A DNA stretch of 64,000 bases from Oerskovia douganii (GTDB lineage Bacteria; Actinomycetota; Actinomycetes; Actinomycetales; Cellulomonadaceae): positions 5,132 through 69,131 of the forward strand of contig NZ_JACSPN010000021.1 of assembly GCF_015142735.1 (NCBI RefSeq). The letters are read 5' to 3'. Below are positions 1 to 8,637 of this stretch, in pieces (within the stretch, counting starts at the first letter, position 1; every line of letters starts with the position of its first letter). The position numbers and the translations under genes were made by a program. The notes beneath the pieces are model-generated. The model was not told the DNA's origin. It was given only the letters and a program-made list of their open reading frames with translations, and did no database searches.

Positions 1-69
1 GAGGTCATCCGTGCCGGGACGACCTCGACCCCGTTCTCGCGCTCCGGCGACACGGAGCGGGGCGGCTAG
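1..69 (+). CDS. 3' end of an unidentified protein (partial)
   Basis: Frame 1 is open from the window edge and ends at a TAG at 67-69, giving a 22-residue tail that ends ...SRSGDTERGG. The last four bases overlap the stop of the convergent lipoprotein gene, the tight packing expected of a real gene end in a dense genome. The polar, Gly/Ser/Arg-rich tail carries no recognisable motif, so no function is proposed. It could also be an open frame by chance, because high-GC DNA has few stops. Confidence 0.4.
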   Translation, partial: EVIRAGTTSTPFSRSGDTERGG

Positions 70-782
70 TGGGCGGCAGCCGCCACGGACGCGAGCGCCT
101 GCTGGACGACGGCGATCTCCTCGGCGGCCCCCGTGATCCCGGAGCGCATCACGAGCACCGAGGAGAAGAACCCGTCGGCGCACGCCTGCCCCGTGAGCGC
201 CTGCGGGTCCTCGAGCGTCGGGACGATGTTCACCGTCTCGGTCTGACCGGGTGCGCCTCCCGCGATCTCGACCATCGTCGAGAAGACGTCGCACGCCTGG
301 GCGGCCTCGAGCTGCTCGCCGCTGCCGACCAGCTCGGACGCCTCCCGGATCTTCCGGGTGTTCTCGGCGTCGTCGACCATGCCGCTCGCCTCGAGCTGCT
401 GCAGCATCTCGGGCAGCCGGGCGGCCCAGTCCTCGGCCGGGACGCGCGACACCTGGACCGTCGTGCCGGCGGGGTCGCCCCAGACGCAGGCCGGGAACCC
501 CTCGTTGCCCGCGACGTTCGTCTCGTACGGACCGTCCAGGGCCTGGCCGGCCAGGGCGGTCACCTGGTCGGCGTCGACCAGCGCGCACGCCGCTTCCCCG
601 GCCTGCGTCGGGGACTCGACTGCCGGCTCGCTGACCGCTGCCGTGGGGGTGGGCGCGTCGACCGCGGCCGGTACGTCACCCCCGGCGGACGACGAGCATC
701 CCGCAAGGAGCATCGTGCCGAGCACACCGGGAAGGACGACGGAGAGGACCAGCCTCGGCAACGAGTTCACCGACGAATCCAA
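66..782 (-). CDS. DUF3558-like secreted lipoprotein
   Basis: A 238-residue protein with a Sec lipoprotein signal: basic/polar start, hydrophobic run, then a lipobox ending in LLAGC with the acylated Cys at about residue 29. A Ser/Thr/Pro/Ala linker follows to about residue 60. The folded part begins ACALVDADQVTALAG, the Cys-containing opening typical of actinobacterial DUF3558-type lipoproteins, and has further Cys residues (PACVWG, QACDVF, GQACADGF) able to form disulfides on the cell surface. The role of the family is unknown. The gene stands alone, convergent with the partial gene at the window edge. I am confident of the lipoprotein call and less so of the family. Confidence 0.75.
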   Translation of the reverse strand: MDSSVNSLPRLVLSVVLPGVLGTMLLAGCSSSAGGDVPAAVDAPTPTAAVSEPAVESPTQAGEAACALVDADQVTALAGQALDGPYETNVAGNEGFPACVWGDPAGTTVQVSRVPAEDWAARLPEMLQQLEASGMVDDAENTRKIREASELVGSGEQLEAAQACDVFSTMVEIAGGAPGQTETVNIVPTLEDPQALTGQACADGFFSSVLVMRSGITGAAEEIAVVQQALASVAAAAH

Positions 783-960
783 CCATATGGTCGGGGTTGT
801 CCCCGTGAAGCGCGGCGGGTGCGCCAGGTCGTGGCGCCACGACGGGACGCGACGGAGGGGCGCGCCGCAGGGGCGCGCCGCGCACGACCCCCGCCCCTCG
901 CGCCCCGGCCCCAGCCGCTCGCCGGGCCCCTCGGCCCGGCCACGTGCGGCGACGCCGCGC

Positions 961-1581
961 TCAGCCCTCGCCGCCGCCCGGCACCTTGTCCTTCACGTCG
1001 TCGTACCCCTGGCTCCCGGGCAGCTCGGCAGGCGCGTACACGAGGTGCACCACGCCGGTCGGGAAGACCTCCGAACGCAGCAGCCGCAGGGGGTAGATCG
1101 GTGCCCCCTCGTCGAAGAGCCGCTCCCCCTTGCGGGCGGCGACCGGGTGGACCAGCAGGCTGAGCTCGTCCACGAGCCCCGCCGCGAGGAGCTGCCGGAC
1201 CACCGAGAGCGAGCCCGGCACCAGCACCTTCCCGAGCCCCGGGGTCTCCTTGAGCGTCGTCACCGCCTCGACCAGGTCGCCGTCGAGCCTCTCGACGTTG
1301 CGCCAGCCGAGGTCCGTGTCCTGACGGGTCGCGACGACCTTGCGCAGGTCGCCGAGCCGCTTCGCGAACTCCGCGTCCTCCTCCCCGGCCTGCTCACGGC
1401 CGGGCCAGGCGCTCGCGAAGCTGTCGTAGGTGCTGCGCCCCAGCAGGAGGACGTCGACGCCCGAGTAGTCCTCGTCGACCGCAGCGCTCATGTGGTCGTC
1501 GAAGTACGGGAAGTGCCAGTCCGGGTCGATCTCGGCGACGCCGTCGAGCGAGATGAACAGGGTCGAGACGAGCTTCGCCAT
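961..1581 (-). CDS. Dihydrofolate reductase / RibD C-terminal-like reductase
   Basis: The protein from MAKLVSTLFISLDGVAE onward (206 residues) has the opening (F.SLDGV), the middle LLGRSTYDSFASAWPG and the late motif VPGSLSVVRQLLAAGLVDEL of the RibD C-terminal/DHFR-like family of NADPH-dependent reductases. The physiological substrate of these stand-alone proteins is generally unknown. The start at 1581 is chosen by family alignment. A stronger ribosome site (AGGAGGA) lies before an in-frame ATG at 1644, which would add 21 residues. A second paralogue of this family is at 57242-57856. No operon partner is evident. Confidence 0.85.
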   Translation of the reverse strand: MAKLVSTLFISLDGVAEIDPDWHFPYFDDHMSAAVDEDYSGVDVLLLGRSTYDSFASAWPGREQAGEEDAEFAKRLGDLRKVVATRQDTDLGWRNVERLDGDLVEAVTTLKETPGLGKVLVPGSLSVVRQLLAAGLVDELSLLVHPVAARKGERLFDEGAPIYPLRLLRSEVFPTGVVHLVYAPAELPGSQGYDDVKDKVPGGGEG

Positions 1582-1788
1582 GGTGGTGCCCTTCGGAGGT
1601 CTGCCGGTAGGTACGTAGTGACCGCGACCGCGGATCGAACTCATCGGTCCTCCTACCGTGGCACGGGACGAGGGAGACGGCACGGGACGCGAGGACACGA
1701 CCGGCGGCCGGTCCGCCGCCCGGACCGGCCCCCGCAGGCCGCGCCGCACCGCCGCGCTCTCGGGCCGCGCCGCGCCGTCGGGCCGTCG

Positions 1789-2469
1789 TCAGTACGCGAC
1801 GAGCCCGGACCGGTCGAAGAACTGGCCCGTGGGCCCGTCGGTGCCGAGCTGGGCGAGCGCCACGGTGGCGTCGGTCCCCTCGCTCACCGTCTGGTGCCCG
1901 CTGTACCCGTTGAAGGCCGTGCTCGTGTAGCCGGGGTCGCTCGCGTTCACCCGGAAGCCCGGCAGGTTCTTCGCGTACTGGACCGTGAGGGCGATCACGG
2001 CGGCCTTGGAGCTCGCGTACGGGACGGCCAGCACACCGTGCTCGTCGGTGCCGGGAGTAGCCAACGAGCGGGCGAACCCTGCGCCGGAGGCGACGTTGAC
2101 GATCACCGGGTTGGCCGAGCGACGCAGCAGGGGGAGGGCGGCCTGGGTCACGCGGACGAGGCCGACGACGTTGGTCTCCAGCACGTCCCGCACGGCGTCG
2201 GCGTCCAGGTCGTCGAGAGAGAGCGACGACCCGAGGACGCCTGCGTTGTTCACCAGGACGTCGAGCTCCGGGAGGCTGTCGATCGCCGCTGCGACGCTCC
2301 CGGCGTCGGTCACGTCGACCTGCACCGGTACGGCGCCCAGGCTCGCGGCCCGGGCGGCCGAACCGAGGTCGCGCATCCCTGCGTAGACCGTGTGGCCGGC
2401 CTCGATCAGTCGTCGTGCGGTCTCGAGACCGAGGCTGCGGTTGGCACCTGTGATGAGTGTTGTGGTCAT
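1789..2469 (-). CDS. SDR family NAD(P)-dependent oxidoreductase
   Basis: A 226-residue short-chain dehydrogenase. The N-terminal nucleotide-binding motif is TGANRSLGLETARRL (residues 6-20), followed by DVTDAGS, the structural NNAG (about residue 79) and the catalytic YASSK (Tyr/Lys of YxxxK), with Ser in NVASGAG upstream. The substrate cannot be told from sequence. The gene is divergent from the frameshifted XRE-type regulator starting at 2592, with about 120 bp between them. SDR plus this regulator class is a common pairing in actinobacteria, so the regulator probably controlled this gene. Confidence 0.88.
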   Translation of the reverse strand: MTTTLITGANRSLGLETARRLIEAGHTVYAGMRDLGSAARAASLGAVPVQVDVTDAGSVAAAIDSLPELDVLVNNAGVLGSSLSLDDLDADAVRDVLETNVVGLVRVTQAALPLLRRSANPVIVNVASGAGFARSLATPGTDEHGVLAVPYASSKAAVIALTVQYAKNLPGFRVNASDPGYTSTAFNGYSGHQTVSEGTDATVALAQLGTDGPTGQFFDRSGLVAY

Positions 2470-2591
2470 GGCTCCACCCTCGCCGGAGGCCGGCGGGCGA
2501 TCCAGGCACGGCTCGACAGTGGGACCGGCAGTACCACCCAGGGACCACCTCGCCGGCCCCCGGACCGGGACGCGGGAGGCAGGATGGGGAC

Positions 2592-3426
2592 GTGGAAGAG
2601 TTCGCGCACGTCCTGCGTGCCTGGCGGGACCGGGTCCAACCCCAGCACGTCGGGCTTCCCCCGGGCACGGGGCGCCGGACACCAGGGCTGCGTCGCGAGG
2701 AGCTCGCGATGCTCGCCGGCGTGAGCGTCGACTACGTCGTCCGGCTCGAGCAGGGCCGGGCTGCCAACCCCTCGCCCCAGCTCCTGGGCGCCCTGGCCCG
2801 GGCGCTGCGGCTGTCCGACGCGGAGCGCGACCATCTACCGCGTCGCCGGGGCCGCCGTTCCCTGGCCGAGCGTCCTGCCCCGCCATGTCGGGCCGGGGGT
2901 GCAGCGCATCGTCGACCGGCTGGGCGACCTCCCGGTGGCCGTCTACAGCGCGGCCCACGACCTCCTGCTGTGGAACGCCCTCTGGGCCGCCCTCCTGGGC
3001 GACCCCTCGCCCCGCACGGGCCTCGGACGTAACCTCGTCTGGCACGTCTTCGTCGAGGGAGACCTGCCGATCCGGCACACCCTGCACGAGGAGGACGAGT
3101 TCCGGGCGAACCTCGTGGCGGACCTGCGGTCCGCCGTCGGGCGCTACCCCGGTGACCCGTCGCTGCGGAGCCTCGTCGACCGACTCCTCGCCGCGTCACC
3201 CGAGTTCGCGGAGCGCTGGGCGCTGGCCCACGTCGCGCGGCACCGCTCGGGCCGCAAGACCGTCCTGACGCCCACCCTGGGCGACATCACGGTCGACTGC
3301 GACGTGCTCAGCGTCCCGGGGGCCGGTGACCTCCGCCTCGTCGTCTACACGGCCGCCCCGGGGACCGCCGACGCCGAGAAGCTCGAGCTGCTGCGGGTCG
3401 TGGGCTCGCAGGACCTCGTGGGCTGA
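2592..3426 (+). pseudogene. XRE/MmyB-type transcriptional regulator, apparently frameshifted
   Basis: The first part, from GTG at 2592, encodes a Cro/C1-type helix-turn-helix (GLRREELAMLAGVSVDYVVRLEQG) running through LRLSDAERDHL near 2838. The sequence that should follow (YRVAGAAVPWPSVL..., then QRIVDRLGDLPVAVYSA to the stop at 3426) continues in another frame. It is the MmyB-like ligand-binding domain that normally forms one polypeptide with this HTH. The break lies at about 2834-2838 and is explained by loss of two bases or gain of one. The C-terminal half is intact and has an in-frame GTG at 2899. Either the gene is a recent pseudogene or the base sequence has an error there. Confidence 0.75.
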
Positions 3427-3503
3427 GACGGCGGTCCGCCCGCGGGCAGCGGGCACCGCCCGGGCTCCCCCGGCGGACACCGCCCGACGGCGACGCGCCA
3501 GGC

Positions 3504-3830
3504 TCAGTCGCCCGGCCACTCCCCCGTCCACTTCTGGAAGGCGCGCGCCCCGCCACGATCGATCAGCGCCTTGACGCCGGAGAACACCGCTCCCTGGATG
3601 AGCGACGCGACGAGGATCTCGCGCAGCGGGTACTCGGACTGCAACGGCGTGGGTGCGTCCTTGCGGTGACCCGGCGAGACGCGCTTGTAGACCTGCTTGA
3701 ACACCTGGCCGGCGATCAGGCCGCCGATGATCGAGCTGACCAGCCCGAACGGGCGGTACAGGATCTTCGCGGCCTTGCCGCCGTGCTCCTCGGTGCGGTC
3801 GGACACGTGGTCGTTCGTGGTGCTCGTCAT
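3504..3830 (-). CDS. DUF4235 domain membrane protein
   Basis: A 108-residue protein. After a polar N-terminus it has two hydrophobic segments, around KILYRPFGLVSSIIGGLIAGQVF and REILVASLIQGAVFSGVKALID, with a basic stretch between (VYKRVSPGHRKD). This is the DUF4235 arrangement, a small actinobacterial membrane protein family of unknown function. It ends RAFQKWTGEWPGD, a typical C-terminus. A second, shorter DUF4235 protein lies at 8279-8548. It stands alone, ending about 80 bp from the regulator remnant that converges on it. Confidence 0.8.
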   Translation of the reverse strand: MTSTTNDHVSDRTEEHGGKAAKILYRPFGLVSSIIGGLIAGQVFKQVYKRVSPGHRKDAPTPLQSEYPLREILVASLIQGAVFSGVKALIDRGGARAFQKWTGEWPGD

Positions 3831-3934
3831 CGTTCGACGCTAACGCGGCGCGCGTCGGGTCGCAGGACGGGCGGCGCTGCCGCCGGTGCGGTCAGCGGTC
3901 CGCCTGCCCGGGGAGCCGCCCGCGGACCGGCGGA

Positions 3935-5128
3935 TCACGAGTCCGCCGGTATCACCGCGCACCCCGCGCGGTCGAGCACGACCCGGACCCGCTCCCCCGG
4001 CGCGGGCGCGAGCGGGTGCTGCGCGGCGCCGTCGGGCCCCGGCACCGGGGGCACGCCCCGTCCGGGCGCACCGGCGGGCTCCCCGAGCGCGACCACGCGC
4101 CGGGTCCCCGCCCCGAGGTCCACGTCGACCGTGACCTCGGTGCGCCCGCGCCGGAACGCGCTGCGGACGACGGTGCCGGACCACTCCTCCGGGCCACGCG
4201 GGCCACCCGGGCCACCCTCCCGGACGGACGGCTCGTCGGACAGCACGAGCCCCGTCGGGCCGATCGCCAGCGCCTCTCCGGCGGCAGGCAGCGGCACGAA
4301 CGCCTGGTAGCCCAGGAACTGCGCGCCCCGCCGTGAGGCGGGCGCGCGCCACAGGTCCTCGGGGGCCGCGAGCTGGAGCAGGCGCCCGGCGTCCATGACG
4401 GCGACGCGGTCGGCCACGGTGAAGGCCTCGTCGTGGTCGTGCGTCACGAACAGCGCGGTGGTCCCGGTCGCGACGAGGGCTGCGCGCAGGTCTCCGGCGA
4501 GCCGGTCGCGCAGCCCGCGGTCGAGCGCCGACAGCGGCTCGTCGAGCAGCAGGAGCTGCGGCTCGGGCGCCAGGGCGCGCGCGAGCGCGACGCGCTGCCG
4601 CTCCCCGCCGCTCAGGGTCGTCACGGGCCGCGGCCCGTAGCCCGCGAGCCCCACGAGGTCGAGCAGCTCGGCCACGCGGCCGCTCGCCGCGGCCCGGCGG
4701 GCCCCCGCCATCCGCAGCCCGAACGCCACGTTCCCCGCGACGTCCCGGTGCGGGAAGAGCTGCCCCTCCTGGAACATGAGCCCGAACCCGCGCCGGTGCA
4801 CGGGCACCCCCGCGAGGTCTCGCCCGTCCCACGCGATGCTCCCGCCCGCGACGGGCTCGAGCCCCGCGACCGCGCGCAGCAGGCTCGACTTGCCGCACCC
4901 GCTCGGGCCCAGCAGCGCGAGCACCTCGCCCGGGGCGAGGTCGAGGCTCACGCCCCGCACGGCCGTCGTCCCGGGACCCTTGCCGGACGCGGGGTCCGGG
5001 TAGTGCACGACGACGTCGCGCACCGCGAGCCCCCGGCCCGCCACGCCCCTGGCCGGGTCGTGCGGCACGTGCGGCACAGCCGAGCCGTCGAGGCCTTCGC
5101 TCCGATCCACCACCGTGGCTCCGTCCAT
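3935..5128 (-). CDS. thiQ: Thiamine-type ABC transporter ATP-binding protein
   Basis: A 397-residue ATPase with Walker A GPSGCGKSS, Q-loop FQEGQLFPH, signature LSGGERQRVALARAL, Walker B LLLLDEP and the H-loop region FVTHDHDE. A C-terminal extension of about 150 residues (IGPTGLVLSDEP...) resembles the regulatory beta domain of importer ATPases such as CysA/PotA. Its start overlaps the permease stop (TGATG), so the two are translationally coupled. With the upstream TPP riboswitch and binding protein it most likely powers uptake of thiamine or a phosphate ester. The specificity rests on the riboswitch, since the ATPase alone would also fit iron or sulfate importers. Confidence 0.85.
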   Translation of the reverse strand: MDGATVVDRSEGLDGSAVPHVPHDPARGVAGRGLAVRDVVVHYPDPASGKGPGTTAVRGVSLDLAPGEVLALLGPSGCGKSSLLRAVAGLEPVAGGSIAWDGRDLAGVPVHRRGFGLMFQEGQLFPHRDVAGNVAFGLRMAGARRAAASGRVAELLDLVGLAGYGPRPVTTLSGGERQRVALARALAPEPQLLLLDEPLSALDRGLRDRLAGDLRAALVATGTTALFVTHDHDEAFTVADRVAVMDAGRLLQLAAPEDLWRAPASRRGAQFLGYQAFVPLPAAGEALAIGPTGLVLSDEPSVREGGPGGPRGPEEWSGTVVRSAFRRGRTEVTVDVDLGAGTRRVVALGEPAGAPGRGVPPVPGPDGAAQHPLAPAPGERVRVVLDRAGCAVIPADS

Positions 5129-6867
5129 CAGAACTCTCCTGCCGAGCGGTCGCCGCGCAGGCGCTCCGCCACCATCATCACCGTTGCCGTGAGGACCGCG
5201 AGCACGACGCTCGCGGCCAGTGCCATGCCGTAGTTCTCCGCGCCGGGCCTGCCGATGAGCCGGAAGATGACCACGGGGAGCGTCGCGGTGTCGGGCCGGG
5301 CGAGGAACGACGTCGCACCGAACTCCCCGAGCGACACCGCGAACGCGAACCCGATCGCCAGGCCCAGGGACCGGGCGGCGATGGGCCCGTCGACCGCGGC
5401 GAACACGCGCGCGGGAGACGCCCCGAGGGTCGCGGCGGCCTCGCGCAGGCGCGGGTCGATCGCGCGCAGCACGGGCAGCACGGTCCGGACCACGAGCGGG
5501 ATCGCGACGACCGCCTGCGCGATCGGGACGAGCAGCCCGGAGGTCCGCAGGTCGACGTCGAGACCGAGGGGCTTGTCGAGCGTGATGAGGAAGCCGAACC
5601 CGACCGTCACGGCCGAGACCCCGAGCGGGAGCATGAAGACCGAGTCGAGCGCGCTGATCGCCCGCCGCCCCGTGCGCGAGCGGGGGCGCCGGGAGACGAC
5701 GAGCGCCACGAGCCCGCCGATCACGACCGCGAGCAGCGTCGCGACCGCGGCGGTCCGCAGGGAGTTCGCGGTCGCCTCCCACACCGTGACGCTCAGGGCG
5801 TTGCGGCCGCCGGTCGTGCCGAGGTTCGCGTAGTTCTGCAGGCTCCAGCCCGCGGGGGTCTGGAACGAGCGTACGAGGAGGTTGACGAGCGGCAGCGCGA
5901 TCAGGCCCAGCACGACGACGGCGGTCACCGCGAGCGGGGCGGCGTCGGCCCGCAGGCGCAACGGGCGGGCAGCGGAGGTCGCGGCGGACAGGTTGAGCGC
6001 CCTCTCGCGCCGGGAGCGGGTCCGGCTCGCGACGCTCAGCGCGACCACGACGACGACGAGCTGCACGACCGACAGCACCGCGGCCGTGCGCAGGTCGAGG
6101 AACTGGGTCGTCTGGATCCAGATCTCGGTCTCGATGGTCCCGTACTGGATGCCGCCCAGGACGAGGACGACGCCGAACGCCGTGGCGCAGAACAGGAACA
6201 CGATCGACGCGGCGGACGCGATGGCCGGGGCCAGCGACGGCAGCGTCACGGACCGGAACGCGCGCCACGGCGAGGCGCCCAGCGCGCGGGCGGCCTCCTC
6301 GGCGCGCGGGTCGAGGTGCTCCCAGAGCCCACCGACGGTCCGCACCACGACCGAGTAGTTGAAGAACACGAGCGCCAGGACGATCGCCCCGAACGTGCCG
6401 TCGAGCCGCAGGAACCCCAGGAGGCCGCCCTCGACCAGCAGGGACCGGAACGCGACGCCGACCACGACGGTCGGCAGCACGAACGGCACGGTCACGAACG
6501 CCCGCAGGAACGTGCGCCCCCGGAACCTGCACCGGTACAGCACGTACGCGCCGGGCACGCCGAGCAGCACCGAGATCACGGTCCCGAGCACGCCTTGCCA
6601 CAGCGTCAGGCCGATGATGCGCCAGGTCCGCGGCTCGGAGAACACCTCGGCGAAGCCGGAGAGGTCGAGGGAGGCACCGGCTGCGTCGTGGGTGACGAAC
6701 CCGCGTGCGACGAGCGTCGCGACGGGCCAGGCGAAGAACACCCCGAGGAACAGCAGCGGCAGCCCGGCGGCGAGCCCCCACAGGAGGACCCGCCCGCCGC
6801 GCTGCAACCCCGGGGGCACGCGGATCGTGCTCAGCCGATCACGGTCGACGTCCACGTCTTGATCCAC
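5128..6867 (-). CDS. thiP: Thiamine-type ABC transporter permease, two fused permease domains
   Basis: A 579-residue membrane protein with about 12 predicted segments and two BPD-type permease halves. The EAA-like loops are EEAARALGASPWRAFRSVTLP in the first half and LREAAATLGASPARVFAAVDGP in the second. Fused halves of this length are typical of ThiP and FbpB. The GTG at 6867 gives a 37-bp overlap with the upstream binding-protein gene. A GTG at about 6819, after that gene's stop, is an alternative, and neither has a strong ribosome site. Middle gene of the riboswitch-controlled operon. Confidence 0.83.
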   Translation of the reverse strand: MDQDVDVDRDRLSTIRVPPGLQRGGRVLLWGLAAGLPLLFLGVFFAWPVATLVARGFVTHDAAGASLDLSGFAEVFSEPRTWRIIGLTLWQGVLGTVISVLLGVPGAYVLYRCRFRGRTFLRAFVTVPFVLPTVVVGVAFRSLLVEGGLLGFLRLDGTFGAIVLALVFFNYSVVVRTVGGLWEHLDPRAEEAARALGASPWRAFRSVTLPSLAPAIASAASIVFLFCATAFGVVLVLGGIQYGTIETEIWIQTTQFLDLRTAAVLSVVQLVVVVVALSVASRTRSRRERALNLSAATSAARPLRLRADAAPLAVTAVVVLGLIALPLVNLLVRSFQTPAGWSLQNYANLGTTGGRNALSVTVWEATANSLRTAAVATLLAVVIGGLVALVVSRRPRSRTGRRAISALDSVFMLPLGVSAVTVGFGFLITLDKPLGLDVDLRTSGLLVPIAQAVVAIPLVVRTVLPVLRAIDPRLREAAATLGASPARVFAAVDGPIAARSLGLAIGFAFAVSLGEFGATSFLARPDTATLPVVIFRLIGRPGAENYGMALAASVVLAVLTATVMMVAERLRGDRSAGEF

Positions 6868-7925
6868 TCGTCGCGGTGGGCCGTGATGTCGGCCGGAGAG
6901 ACCTCGTAGGGCTCCGGGGACAGGGGCGCGAACTCGGCCCAGCCCTCGGGCAGCGCGATGTCCGCGTTCGCGGGGTACATGTACATGTTGTCGGCGACGT
7001 CCGCCTGGAACGCGTCGCTCACGAGGAAGTCGACGAGCTGCTGGGCCCCCTCGGGGTTCTTGGCGCCGGCGAGCACGCCCGCGTACTCGACCTGGCGGAA
7101 GCAGGTGTCGAGCAGCGCGCCCGTGGTCGTCGACGTCCCGTCCTCCGACACGGTGAACGCGGGCGACGTCGAGTACGACAGGGCGAGGGGACGCTGCCCC
7201 TTGCCCTCGCCCCCGGAGAAGTCGACCGAGTAGGCGTCGGACCAGCCGTCGACGACCTTGACGCCGTTGTCCTTGAGCCTGCTCCAGTAGCCCTCCCAGC
7301 CGTCACCCGAGTCGGACGTGCCGTAGGCGCCGACGGTCGCGAGCAGGAACGAGAGCCCCGGGGAGGACGTCGCGGGGTTGGTCACGACGAGCAGGTCCTT
7401 GTACTCGGGCTTCGTCAGGTCGTCGAGGGTCGCGGGCTCGGGGACTCCCTGGGCGCTGAACCAGGCGTGGTCGACGTTGACGCAGACGTCGCCCACATCG
7501 ACCGGCGTGAGCTCGCCGTCGCCCACCGCGTACTGCGCCGCGGACGCGGCGAGACCGGCGGGCGTGTACGGGTCGAGCACGCCCTCGTCGATCGCGCGGG
7601 TCGCGAACGTGTTGTCGATCCCGAACACGACGTCGCCCAGCGGCGCGTCCTTGGTCAGGACGAGCTGGTTGACGAGCGCCCCGCCGTCGCCCGGCGCGAC
7701 CTGCTTCACGGTCAGCCCGGACTCCTCCTCGAACGCGGCGAGGACCTCGTCGCTCACGGCGAACGAGTCGTGGGTGACGAGCGTGACGGTGTCCGTGGCG
7801 GTGCTGTCGCCCGAGCCGCTGTCGGCTGCGCCGGCGCACGCCGTCAGGGCCAGGGCGCTGATCCCGCCGACGAGCCCGAGGCCGAGCCTGCGGGGGGTGC
7901 TGCGGCGGGTACTGATGGTGTTCAC
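6831..7925 (-). CDS. thiB: Thiamine ABC transporter substrate-binding lipoprotein
   Basis: A 364-residue lipoprotein. The signal has a twin-Arg-like polar start, a hydrophobic run and a lipobox LALTAC (Cys about residue 29). The mature part begins DTVTLVTHDSFAVSDEVLAAFEEESG, the opening of ThiB/periplasmic Fe-thiamine binding proteins (VLTYDSF..), and carries GIDNTFATRAI and VNVDHAWFS, which match the ligand-binding region of that family. Translation starts at GTG 7925 behind AGGAGG. The TPP riboswitch directly upstream makes thiamine or its phosphates the likely ligand. First gene of the operon. Confidence 0.87.
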   Translation of the reverse strand: MNTISTRRSTPRRLGLGLVGGISALALTACAGAADSGSGDSTATDTVTLVTHDSFAVSDEVLAAFEEESGLTVKQVAPGDGGALVNQLVLTKDAPLGDVVFGIDNTFATRAIDEGVLDPYTPAGLAASAAQYAVGDGELTPVDVGDVCVNVDHAWFSAQGVPEPATLDDLTKPEYKDLLVVTNPATSSPGLSFLLATVGAYGTSDSGDGWEGYWSRLKDNGVKVVDGWSDAYSVDFSGGEGKGQRPLALSYSTSPAFTVSEDGTSTTTGALLDTCFRQVEYAGVLAGAKNPEGAQQLVDFLVSDAFQADVADNMYMYPANADIALPEGWAEFAPLSPEPYEVSPADITAHRDEWIKTWTSTVIG

Positions 7926-7926
7926 G

Positions 7927-7984
7927 TGTCCTCCTCGGACTCACAGGAGGGGGACCTCGCGCACGGGAGGTCCCGTGCGCGAGG
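7927..7984 (-). promoter_or_regulatory. Riboswitch expression platform: hairpin plus RBS-sequestering helix
   Basis: Between the TPP aptamer and thiB there is a perfect 14-bp inverted repeat (arms 7955-7968 and 7971-7984). It is followed on the transcript by CCUCCU (7950-7945), exactly complementary to the ribosome site AGGAGG (7935-7930) across a 9-nt loop. No U-tract follows the long hairpin. The layout suggests control of translation initiation, possibly combined with termination. The helices are read directly; the switching mechanism is inferred. Confidence 0.6.
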
Positions 7985-7989
7985 CTAGA

Positions 7990-8104
7990 GAAGCCCGACT
8001 TCCTCCACCGGTGCTAACCGGATCAGGTTCGAGGGTCTGCGGTGGTCCGCACTCTCAGCGCCCGTCGCCCGGTGTTCCCGGGGCGGTCGGCGCTCCCCTG
8101 TCGT
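7990..8104 (-). promoter_or_regulatory. TPP riboswitch (THI box)
   Basis: The minus strand reads GGGGAGC, then GCUGAGAGUGCGG, then ACCCUCGAACCUGAUCCGG followed by UUAGCACCGGUGGAGGAAG. These are the conserved pieces of the thiamine pyrophosphate aptamer in the right order and spacing. It lies about 65 nt before thiB and faces the thiB-thiP-thiQ operon. It should lower expression of this uptake system when TPP is plentiful. Confidence 0.95.
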
Positions 8105-8278
8105 TCACCTGCGACTTTACACCGGGGCCCGACGGCGTGGGCAGCCGTCCGGCGTACGGCGTCGCCCGGGGCGCGCCGCCCCCGGGGCGACGACTACGGT
8201 GGGAGGTGAGCTTCGCCGTCGGGCCTGCGGGTACGCCGGCGGCACCGCCCCGCCCCGCCCCGCACCCTGGAGGAACAC

Positions 8279-8548
8279 ATGGCCGACAACGATCAGACCC
8301 TCGCCGAGAAGGTCACGACCGTCGCGCTGACGCTGGCCGCAGGCTGGGTCGCGCAGAAGGCCGTGAGCTACGCGTGGGCCAAGGCCACGGGGCACGACGC
8401 CCCCAAGGACCTGGACGACCCGGAGGTCGGGATCATCAGCGCGGTCACGTTCGCCGCGGCCGCCGCGGCCGCGAGCGTGTTCGCTCGCCGGTTCGCGGGG
8501 CGCGAGGCCAAGCGCGTCGTGAAGCGGTTCGTCGCGCGCGCGCACTGA
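8279..8548 (+). CDS. DUF4235 domain membrane protein (short form)
   Basis: An 89-residue protein starting at ATG 8279 behind a strong GGAGGA. Two hydrophobic stretches (VALTLAAGWVAQKAVSYAW and IISAVTFAAAAAAASVFA) flank a short charged loop (KATGHDAPKDLDDPE), and a basic tail (RRFAGREAKRVVKRFVARAH) ends the chain. This is the common form of DUF4235, of unknown function. It lies divergent from the thiamine operon leader and is followed by a strong terminator. Paralogue of the protein at 3504-3830. Confidence 0.82.
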   Translation: MADNDQTLAEKVTTVALTLAAGWVAQKAVSYAWAKATGHDAPKDLDDPEVGIISAVTFAAAAAAASVFARRFAGREAKRVVKRFVARAH

Positions 8549-8563
8549 CACCCGGCACGGGAC

Positions 8564-8619
8564 AGAGGCGAACGGTCGAGGGAGAGGGCTAGGACCCTCC
8601 ACCTCGACCGTTCGCCTCT
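8564..8619. terminator. Strong bidirectional terminator-type hairpin
   Basis: A perfect 18-bp inverted repeat (8564-8581 and 8602-8619) whose 20-nt loop contains a smaller GAGGG/CCCTC stem. It sits between the convergent DUF4235 and phosphotriesterase-like genes. There is no U-tract, as is usual in high-GC actinobacteria, so termination is inferred from position and stability. Confidence 0.7.
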
Positions 8620-8637
8620 CTGCCGGCGCGGGACGCG

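Noticed and set aside
783-960. Short GGGGCGCGCCGC-type direct repeats between the lipoprotein and reductase genes
   Set aside because: Low-complexity GC sequence in a 178-bp gap without other structure; not treated as a repeat element.
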